DNA of 64,000 nucleotides from Gambelia wislizenii (taxonomy: Eukaryota > Chordata > Lepidosauria > Squamata > Crotaphytidae): NCBI GenBank assembly GCA_030847615.1, contig JAUMIR010000012.1:191001-255000 (forward strand), written 5' to 3'. Position numbers and translations under genes: made by a program. How positions within the stretch are numbered: position 1 is the stretch's first letter; the number at the start of each line of letters is the position of its first letter. The notes beneath the pieces are model-generated. The model saw only the letters and a list, made by a program, of their open reading frames with translations, had not been told where the DNA came from and ran no database searches. Positions 33,704-57,960 of the stretch are shown here, one piece after another.

Positions 33704-34758
33704 TCATCTGTACTTCTCGGCCAGGATCTCCGCCACCAGGTAGAAGAACTTGTCCAGGGCCAGGTAGACCACGCAGGTGTACTCGGCGCGCAGGTAAGTG
33801 GCCAGGACCACGTGGAAGCACTTGGCCAGCAGCTGCGGGGGGGGGGGAGAGCCGGGGGTCAGTGAGTGGGGAGGGGGACCCCTCGGCCGGCCTCGCCCCC
33901 CGGCCCCCTCCTCCCCTCCCTCCCTCCCTCCCGTAGGGGGTCTCGTCTTGAAGTGGACGGGGCCGTGGTCAGTGAGGGGGAGAGGGACCCCTTCGTCCCC
34001 CGGCCCCCTCCCTCCCTCCCTCCCTCCCTCCCTCCCGTCGGGGGTCTTGCCTTGAGGTGGACGGGGCCGTGGTCAGTGAGGGGGAGAGGGGCCCCCTCGC
34101 CCCCCGCCCCCTCCTCCCCTCCCTCCCTCCCGTCGGGGGTCTCGTCTTGAAGTGGACGGGGCCGTGGTCAGTGAGGGGGAGAGGGACCCCCTCGCCCCCC
34201 GGCCCCCTCCTCCCCTCCCTCCTTCCCTCCCTCCCTCCCGTCGGGGGTCTCGCCTTGAGGTGGACGGGGCCGTGGTCAGTGAGGGGGAGAGGGACCCCCG
34301 GCCCCCTCCTTCCCTCCCTCCCTCCCTCCGGTGCCCGTCGGGGGCCTTGCCTTGAAGTTGACGGGGTCGACGCGGAGGTTGTAGGCGTGGAGGTCGCTGA
34401 GGTCGGCCAGGGTGCCGCGGACGTTGTCCAGGTGGTGGAGGGCGGTGTCCAGGGCTTTGGCCACCTTCTGCCCGTGGTGCTGGACGTCCTTGGAGCCCGG
34501 GCTCATGTCGAAGTGCGGGAAGTAGGTCTTGGTCTGCGGGAACACGTGGAACATCCTGCCCGGCGGGGAGGGGGGCCGTCAGAGGATGGAGACCCCCCCC
34601 CGGGCCCCCCTCCCCGCCCCTCCCCTCCCTCCCCGCCCCTCGCCCCCCTCCGCCCCCCCTCACCTGCACAGGGCGTCCCCGCCCATCTCGTCCAGGTGCC
34701 CGGCCACTTTGGCCCAGGTGGACTTCAGCACTTGGCGGTCTTCGGCCGTCAGCACCAT
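33704..34758 (-). CDS. HBAD: hemoglobin subunit alpha-D
   Basis: Oxygen-carrying alpha-type chain of erythrocyte hemoglobin. Exons 34758-34664 (95 nt), 34555-34351 (205 nt) and 33832-33704 (129 nt) have the sizes standard for alpha-globin genes and give 142 codons including Met. Alpha-D identity rests on VLTAEDR at the N-terminus, [34 protein letters not shown] and the C-terminus LAEKYR. Heme contacts are present: distal His (QHHGQKV), proximal His (DLHAYNL) and CD1 Phe (TYFPHF). Intron 1 interrupts Arg31 and intron 2 follows Lys99. The intron 2 donor is GC (TTCAAG|GCAAGG), a feature reported for avian alpha-D genes. At the alpha1-beta1 interface the chain has Cys at 119 and Tyr at 122 where most alpha chains have Pro and His, and it has a Cys before Arg31. 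Intron 2 contains a minisatellite. Confidence 0.95.
33850..34350. repeat. minisatellite in alpha-D intron 2 built from the exon 2/intron 2 junction
   Basis: Units of about 96-107 bp start (GTCGGGGGTCT...) near 33933, 34037, 34133 and 34240, with a partial unit before them and the real exon junction as the last member at about 34337. Each carries TTGARGTGGACGGGGCCGTGG, GTCAGTGAGGGGGAGAGGG, and a (CCCT)n tract. The TTGAAGTGGACGGGG piece corresponds to TTGAAGTTGACGGGG of exon 2 (codons for PVNFK, reverse strand). Confidence 0.9.
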
Positions 34759-34859
34759 CTCGCTGGCTCGCTCGGGGGTCGGTCGGTGGGTCGGTCGGGC
34801 GAGGGCGAGGGCGAAGGCGAAGGCGGCGGGCTGGGAGCCGGGCTCGAGGGGCGGCTGCC

Positions 34860-34904
34860 TTTATAGCCGCCGTCTGCTGGGCGCGCCCGGGCTCTTATCT
34901 TATC
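34860..34904 (-). promoter_or_regulatory. HBAD: alpha-D globin promoter: TATA box and double GATA site
   Basis: On the minus strand, CTATAAAGG at 34860-34865 lies 102 bp upstream of the ATG, consistent with a start site near 34835 and a short 5' UTR. About 30 bp further upstream, CGATAAGATAAG (34894-34905) gives two overlapping GATA-factor sites, as expected for an erythroid gene. A CCCCTCCCC (KLF/SP-like) element lies near 34948. The motifs are seen; factor binding is inferred. Confidence 0.75.
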
Positions 34905-35479
34905 GCCGCGGCCGGGCTCTCTCTCCGCCGCCGCCTCCTGCCGGCTGGGGAGGGGACGATGTGGCCCCCGCTGCCGCCCCACTAAACCCCGGGTCCTGGT
35001 CCGGTGGCGCGTCCCGTCGGAAGCGGTCCCACGCGGGGAGGGAAAGAGCGGCGGCGCCGGCAGCAGCGGGAGGGAGGCCGCGGGGCTCCCGGGCAGGAAA
35101 GCCGCCCCCGGCGCCCGGGAAGGGGGAGAGGGGTCCCGTCCCGCGGCCTCCCCCGAGGCCCAGAAGCCGCCCGGCCCCCGGGCCCCCGGGCTGGAAAGAG
35201 GCTCCAGGGCCGCCTCGTCCCGGGCTTCCCAGGCAGGGTTTCCGCCAGAGCTGGTGGCTGGGGGGAAAGAAACTATTTTAAAAGGCGGTAGATATAACCC
35301 CCGGTAGGCAGGGGTTCCCTGAGCCCTGGAAATTGTTTCAAGGGTTCGCCCAGAGTAAAAAGGTTGAGAAAGGCTGCTCTAGTCCAACTCCCTGCCTTGC
35401 AGAAAGACACAACTGCAGAACAACGCTCCTGAAAGATGGCCACGATCCGGCCTCCAAAGATGGAGATCATAATAAAATA

Positions 35480-35675
35480 ATATTTTGTGATTATTATTGT
35501 ATTTTTGTATTATTTTGTATTTTTATTAATCTTTTATTGATTTTTTCTTTTCCGAATAGGTATAATTATAACGTGTAAATATAATGTGATTATAGTGTGT
35601 TTAGATTAAGAGGGAAAATATATTAGCGTTAGGATAGATAGTTTTATTTTTGTATTAGTAAGAAAAGAGGAAAAC

Positions 35676-35706
<31 letters not shown>

Positions 35707-35800
35707 GCGTTATTGTTACGGCCTTTTGCGGTCGGGTGTATTTTTCAGAAGAATGGTCTTATTCCAATAAAAAATTCCTAATCCCCCCCCCAAAAAATTC
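35480..35800 (+). repeat. AT-rich dispersed repeat, right copy (inverted partner of 29992-30320)
   Basis: Contains GTGATTATAGTGTGTTTAGA, TAGTTTTATTTTTGTATTAG, GGTCGGGTGTATTTTTCAGA and GAATGGTCTTATTCCAATAA, all of which are the reverse complement of the left copy. An ATT microsatellite interrupts it at about 35677-35706. Only the 3' end of the element is present, which suggests a 5'-truncated retrotransposon insertion. Confidence 0.8.
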
Positions 35801-38150
35801 CAAAGATGGAGAGTCCAGTTCCCGGGCGCTTGGTCCCCAGAAGCTCCCAAGGGGCGTGTGTGTGTGTGTGTGTGTGTGAGTGAGTGTCCATCCTCGCCTT
35901 CAGAGGCCAGTCCTGCCAGAGAGGAGCAGCAGCAGCAGCATCTTGTAGGAGTAATGAGTCTAAAAATAAAAATGTATTAAAAATTCCAGGGATCTAGCCC
36001 TTTTAAAAAGCAATAAAAATATCTTCTTTAAAAAAGTAGTTTAAATCATTTACTTTCAAATTCATGCAGAGTGGCTTAAGAATGCAGACAAGCTCAATTA
36101 ACATTTAAAAGTGTATTCAGAGGTCTGTGGTCTCTGATCACCCAGTTAAATTAGACACATTACAAAAACAAAGGAGTCAGTTTAAACATGCAAAGCAAAA
36201 GTTTACTGAAGGTGTATCAATCTCAATCTACATACTGAAACAAACTCTTAAAAGGGTTCTTCCCCACAGACTACACATCTTCGCGCCTTTCCGAAATGTC
36301 CTCCGCCCCTTTCGCCCCCCTCGGCGGCCCAGCCAACAAGCCCAGGGGCCGCATCTGCTGGCCGAGGGTCGTCGCCCACCCAGTCCCGCCGTCGACGCGC
36401 CCGAGGACGGCCACTCTCGGGAGAGTCCGCTGCCCAGCTGCTTTCCTGCTCCCGGAGACCCAGAAGGGGAGGCTGGGGCTCATGGGGCTGCCCTCCTGAC
36501 TGCAGGTCCCAGCAGCCTGGCCACAGGGCTGCTGGCAGAGGCCGATTTTGGTTTTTTTAAGGGGAAAGGATCCTCTTAAAATGTATTGGCTTTCTCTCAT
36601 TGGCTGTTTTAACTGGCTTTAATTTGTTTTTATAATGTAATTTGCTTTTTAAAGTTTGTATGCAATGAATTTTATCTGTATTTGTTTTATGCTGCCTGAG
36701 AGAAAAACACAACACCAATTGGGGGGGACATGACCCCCCTATGTGTTGGAATAGTTCAGGGTCTGGGAGGGGCCCCGGCTCGGCTCAGCTGCCCCCCCCC
36801 CCCCGTTTCCTGAAACCCGGGGACTCAGGTTGCCTGCTTGGACTGGCTCTGGCTGCCCCCCACCCGCACTCGGGGCACCCCTTCCTCCTTGCCTGCCCCA
36901 CGGCTATCTCCCTGGAGGCAGGGCACCCCAGAGGCAGCCTTATCGGCCCCCAGCTTGCAGAGGGAGGGGGCAGAGATGCTCCGAGAAGCAGCAGCCTGGT
37001 CTCCCCCAGTGGGGCTCACCCTGGCTCTGTGCTCAGGAGAGGAGACAAACTCTCCTGGAGGAGGGGGGAACCCCCAAGGTGGGTGCAGGGTTTAAGCCAG
37101 AAGTACTGGGAGGGGCACAATACAGACTCCCATTTTTCTGAGCCAGCTGCTCTGGCTGCCTCTTCAATTTTAGGGGGCAGAGACCATCCGTGTAGGACCA
37201 AAGTCCCAATCCCCCTAGAGGCCCCTGGGCTGGGCGTGGGCTTCTCAGGCCCTTGGATTAAAAGGCCTCCCCCCACTCTGGGGGAGTCCTGCTTTCTCCA
37301 GGGTGTGTGTGTGGTTTTGCTGCTGGGGGTAGACTCTGCACATGGCTGAGGGCAGTTTCAGGGAGGGCAGTCCTGGGGAGTCTGCAGAACAGCAGCACCC
37401 CCGATACACACCCCACAATTCTCTGCACTTTTGAGGAGTGCAGGACAGCTTCTGCTAGCTGGGGATGATGGGAGCTGCAGTCTGATGCCTCTGGAGGCCT
37501 GCATTTCTTTGAGTCAGTGCGGCACAGCTGAGTTCCCTCCTCCTGCACTGTGTGGAGCCACTGGTCCCAGTAGCCGAGGCATCCTTGGAAGCTCCTTTCC
37601 GCCATGATCCCAGCCAGCGAAGGCTGCAGGACCGAAAGCAGAAACGCAGACAGCAAAGCTTCGAGCTTCAGCTTTAGAAGGCCGACGAATAAAGGGAGGC
37701 TGACCAGGGCCTGGCGTGGCTGCTGTATGGGTTTGTTTGCCAGAGGGGGACGTAGGGGACGATGCGCAAGCGAAGCGAAGTGTTTGCTCCTGGCAGGGGC
37801 TGAGCGGTGGCTCTCTGTTTTGGGGGGGGGACCCCTTTGGCCAAAGGCCGGCTGTGCCTTTCCAGACAGCGTCAGGATTGGCCCTCAGCTGCACGGAGAG
37901 TCTCCGGAGCGGATGTCCCGGTTCTGCCCTCTTGCTGGCCGGACTACCTCACAGGGTTCTTGGGAGGGAAAGGAGGCAGGACTGAGGAGGAGACTCGCTC
38001 CCTTTACCGCCTGAGCAACCAGGGGCTAGTAGGGGCAGCTGGGTGGGTCGTGCGGCAAAATACAACAAATCCCAACATCCACGAGACCGTGAGGCCTTCA
38101 GTGGGTGGGCCAACTAGAATGCAGGAGCATGCGCCTCCGCGCGAAGCTCC
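35800..38150. other. intergenic region between alpha-D globin and NPRL3
   Basis: No embryonic (alpha-E/zeta-type) globin or other coding exon is recognised here. The stretch holds a (TG)n run at about 35859-35878, an (AGC)n run near 35925, and AT-rich repeat-tail-like sequence at about 36580-36700. Dispersed 'GGGATGATGGGAGCTGCAGTCTG' repeat sequence lies near 37460. No clear erythroid element was identified. Confidence 0.5.
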
Positions 38151-38376
38151 ACCGGCGCCACGGGCCTACATGTGCCTAGGCGCTGTTTCTGCGGCCGTCA
38201 GAGGAGAGGCTCCCACGGGCGTCGTCTTCTCGGGAGGAGGCCGCCCTGCCGGCCACGTGCCTTCGGGAGGGCGCTTCTCCCACTGCGCGTGCGCGCCGCC
38301 AGCCCCCAAAGGGGCGAGGGCGCATGCGCGGCGTGCCCCTCTAGCCCTCGGCGCCCGCCCGTCTATGGTGGCCGCG

Positions 38377-54284
<15,908 letters not shown>

Positions 54285-55229
54285 GGAGGAAACCCTGCCG
54301 CCTGGGCCCTTGCTTTGGCCTGGGGAGGGAGGGGACTGCGTGTGGGCATCTTCCCTCTCTGAGATGAAAGATTTGGGGGGGGACCATGTGGTGGTGATGG
54401 GGAGAAGGCTAGGCCCTGGCCCTACTTGTGCCAGGGATTCCTTCTGGCTCTCCTGCTCGTCACCAGCATCATGGGAACACCAGCCCTGCAGTGTTGCTAA
54501 TCACTGGGGGAGTCATCCAGATGCATTCCATGGGAAAGCGTGGGCTGGTTGCTGCCAATGTGTTTGCTAAGGCCAAGAGCCATTAATTCACCTGTGGTGA
54601 GAACATAGGAAATGTCCTCTTTAAGCCAAGCTGTGAAAATACATCCTCAGTGTTTCCCCCAGGCTGTCTCTCTCTCTGTGTCTGTGTGTTGGGGACTCAC
54701 CACTACCACAGTGCAGGCGGGTGGAGGCAGGACAGCCCCTTCTTCACGTCAGGGGAAGGTGCACATTTGAGGTGGGACCACAGCATGGGTGGAGATCTCC
54801 CGCTGCCTTTTTTAATTGGTAGGTTTGAGGAAAAGTGGGCCCTCCAGTTGGAAAGCTGCAGACCACCACTGTGTGTGAGGAGGAGGGCTGATGGGCCGCT
54901 TGTTGGAAGGCTCTGCTTGCCCAGCTCCGGTCAGTGCCCCCCTCTCTGTCACATTCATGCCTGGTCTGGGGGTGGTATTCATCCCCGTGACCCCGGCACT
55001 GATCTCCCTCTGGCCCTGCGCCTCCTTTGCCACAACGGTACTCCTGGCCCTGCCCGCAGCAGAGGGCACAGCCAGGAACGCCACAGCACAGCGAGGCGCC
55101 GTCCCCTGCGGGTGTGGGAAGACGACGACCCTGGCAAACATGGTGGGTTGTGAGAGGTGGCTGCCACTGCTTCTCCCCCACCCCTGCCAAAGAGAGGGCA
55201 GGCCCATTTTCTGCAGAGGAAAACTGTGC
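54285..55229. other. convergent spacer between NPRL3 and MPG
   Basis: This holds the NPRL3 3' UTR and reaches the MPG polyadenylation signal. No consensus AATAAA for NPRL3 was seen on the plus strand. No coding sequence is recognised. Confidence 0.5.
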
Positions 55230-55235
55230 TTTATT
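55230..55235 (-). terminator. MPG: MPG polyadenylation signal AATAAA
   Basis: TTTATT on the plus strand reads AATAAA on the minus strand, about 95 bp past the MPG stop codon. Confidence 0.8.
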
Positions 55236-55329
55236 TACATAAATGGGAAAAGCCCCATAAGAAACCCTGCCAGGCCTCAAGCCCCACAGCCTGAGCCCCC
55301 AAAGCAACTGTCCGTCCCCCCCAGCAGCT

Positions 55330-57244
55330 TCAGTCGCGGGGCTGGTGGTCTGCGGCCCTCTCTGCTCTCTTGTCCGTGACGCTCACACACTTGTTGCCCC
55401 GGAGGTAGAAGCGCAGCGGCTTCTGGGCCCACTCGCCACTGATGCCAACGCGCGTGGTGCAGACCAGCGCCTCTGGGCCAGGCGCTCCAGGGTGAGGCTC
55501 CAGCCACATGGCCGGGTGGCGTGCCAGGTCCTCCTGGTCCAGGCTCTTGTCCACAGCCAGGGCCTGGCAGAGCTTGGAGGGCCCGTTGCACAGCTGCCAG
55601 TCCTTGAGGGTGCCGGCCGGTCCCTTCCGCCGGGCGAGCAGGCGCAGCTGCCGCATGGCGTCCAAGCCCTGGAGGGGCTCCAGGGAGCGGAGCAGGACCG
55701 CGGCCCCCTCCCCTGCAAAGAGATGGCCAAGGTCTGTCTGGGGCAGCTGGGCACCTCCTGGGGCTGGGGGAGGGAGACTGCGGCAGCAGCCTCTCCTGGG
55801 AGATGGGATGGTGCTGCAGACCCCACAGGGGTCTCGCCAAGGGCAGAAGCGCGCCTGTCTGTCCAGGAGAGGCTGAGAGGAGCCGTGACAAGGGCTGTGC
55901 CCTTGCCGGGAAGCTGAACAGCCAGCTATGAGGAGAGCAGGACAGCCCTTCCTTCCTCCAAACTGTGCCTGGGGGTGTGTGGTTTGTGGACTTCCCTGCA
56001 TCCCTCCCCCTTTGCTAGGCCTTTAAAAAGAGGAGCATGCAGGGACTCTTCTGAGGTGCCCCCAGCACAGAACGTGAAGCACAGAGGAGCCCTGTGGGGA
56101 GGCCCCTGCATGCGCTGGCCAGCTGGCTGCCCCAGTGGGGATCCGGCCCCCCAGCAGGGCCTGAGTGCAAAGGCGCCGCCTCTCCCACGCGCACCCTCCA
56201 GCAACTGCCGTACAGGGGGTGCGATGCCGCTGGTGGTGGCCTCTTCCTCCTCCTCCTCTAGGAACTTACCAGCTGCTCCCTTCCAAAGCTGCCCATCATC
56301 ACAGCAGGCTTGGAGGTGCTGGAGGAAGGGGGGCACGGGGCCACACCTGCAGGTACACACACTGTTCGCACTCCCTCCGGCCCTGGAGGCAAGGGGCCTT
56401 CCTCCTCCTCCTCCTCCTCCTGCTTACCTTGGCTGGAGATGTTCAGGCAGAAGTAGATCCCGTAGATCTGGTACACGTACAGAGTGCCTGGTGGCATGAA
56501 CATAGCTGCGTTCCGGGGGGTCTGGCGCCCACCCCTGGAGTGGGAAGCGGTGTCGTCCCCTCCCAAGTAAGCCTCCGTTTCCACGATCCGACCCCGGAGC
56601 TCTCGCCCGTCTGGCAGTTTCCGGACCAGAACCTGGGAAGGAGGGTGGAGGCTGAGGCCCTTGCCGGAGGGGCCCAGGCAGGGCTGGGGTGGGGTGGGGG
56701 CTGTTGATGGGAGCAGGAGCCAGCCCGGTGGGTCTCTGCTGGCAGTTGCCCTCCGCCTCCAAGTCATTTCCAACTGCCGGTGACCTTGCGGAGGTTTGCT
56801 ACCACTGCCTTCCTCTGAGGCTGAGAGAGTGTGACTTGCTTCCGTGGCTGAGCCAAGTCCAAAGCTGGAGCCAGGAAGGGCTGCGGGGGTCTGCTGGGCC
56901 CGGGCGCTGGCGGAAGGGAGCCCGCAGAGACCCCGGCAGGAGGCAGGGGCAGGGCGGGCCCCGAGACCCCCCACCCTCCCCCGCGGGCAGGACCCCTCCG
57001 GGCCGGGTGTCGGGGGCCCCTGTCCCAGCAAGGAGGGCCGGGCGGCCGGGAGCGGAGGAGCCCTCCTCACCTGCCCCAGCAGGGACTTGGCCAGGCGGAC
57101 GCAGGGCTGCTGGAAGAACCCCGCGCCCACCCGAGCGGCGGCGGCGGGAACAGCAGCGGGAGCAGGGGGCGGCGGCGGGGGGCTGGGGGTCTCCCGCCCG
57201 GGGGGGCGCTCGGGAGGGAGCCGCTTCGGTCGTGGGCCGGGCAT
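55330..57244 (-). CDS. MPG: DNA-3-methyladenine glycosylase (MPG / AAG)
   Basis: Monofunctional DNA glycosylase that starts base excision repair by removing alkylated purines and hypoxanthine. Coding exons are 57244-57071, 56632-56428 and 55712-55330, joining in phase to 253 aa (human 298, the difference being in the variable N-terminus). Active-site residues are present: the catalytic Glu and stacking Tyr in IVETEAYLG, His in TASHSRGG, Asn in CLNISSQG and Arg in VLLRSLEP. The C-terminal half ([21 protein letters not shown], then [14 protein letters not shown]) matches the family closely. The N-terminal 50 residues are Pro/Ala-rich and basic, as expected for the disordered tail that often carries nuclear signals. 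The first ATG, 57244, was chosen; an in-frame GTG at 57319 was not. The gene is convergent with NPRL3. Confidence 0.94.
56756..56850 (-). repeat. tRNA-SINE body fragment
   Basis: Shares AGTCATTTCCAACTGCCGGT, TTCCTCTGAGGCTGAGAGAG and TGTGACTTGC with the SINE at 41381-41616 (same orientation). Head and tail are missing. It lies in MPG intron 1. Confidence 0.7.
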
Positions 57245-57960
57245 CTCCGCGGGGGAGCAAGAGGGGCCCCACGACCCCCCAGAGACACGCGGAGGCGGGC
57301 GAGGGGCGGCGGACCCCACCGTCGGCTCCCGCCCGGCCGCTGGCCTCCGCTTCCTTCCGTCGGAGAGGCGCCTCTTCCTCCGCCTCCGTAGGCCTCGCAG
57401 CCGGGGACTCTCTTCCTGGCGGCGCCCGGGAGGGACGGACGGACGGACGGACGGAAGGGGGGGCCCGGAGGACCCTCGCCTCCCTCCCCCCTCTTACGTG
57501 TGTGTGTGTTTGGGGGGGGGTCTCTCGAGAGAAAAGGGTCCCGCCCTCCAATCGGGGCTCCTCGGCCGTTTCCGAGCTCCGGGGCCGGCGAAGAGCCCGA
57601 CCAGGCTGGGCCGGGAAGAGGCCGGGGACCCCGCGAGGCCCCTCCCGCCCTCGTGGCCAAGCCCCCCCCTTTTTTCGGCGCTTTGGCTGCCGCCGTGGCC
57701 CCCCAGGCCTCCCAGGGCAGCAGCCTTGCCCCCGCCCGGTCAGGCCAGGGCTGGGGGCCTTTGCTGGGGCCGCCGCCAGGGCCGGAGGGGCCCCACTTCC
57801 ATGCCGGGCCCCCCGGGGATCGGGGCCAGGGGCCCCGGGGTGGGGACCTTGGCTGTGTCGCCCAGCCCCGCCCGGCCAGGGCAGCAGGAGGGCAGACGTG
57901 TGTCCGGCCGCCTCGAAGGCCGGTGGGAGCCCAGCAGAAGACCAGTTTGACTCACACTGG
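57000..57960. promoter_or_regulatory. CpG island at the MPG 5' end
   Basis: CpG-dense sequence covers MPG exon 1 and extends about 700 bp upstream of it, with a (GGAC)n run at about 57434-57452 and a (GT)n run near 57497-57510. In other vertebrates RHBDF1 starts head to head with MPG, so this island may also hold its non-coding first exon on the plus strand. No splice-supported exon was identified, so that part is inference from synteny. Confidence 0.5.

Noticed and set aside
38365..38376. Upstream in-frame ATG of NPRL3
   Set aside because: Possible, but the ATG at 38377 aligns with the start of mammalian NPRL3 and reproduces the 569-residue length exactly.
57245..57319. Longer MPG start at 57319
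   Set aside because: The codon there is GTG. The first in-frame ATG is 57244 and gives a plausible N-terminus.
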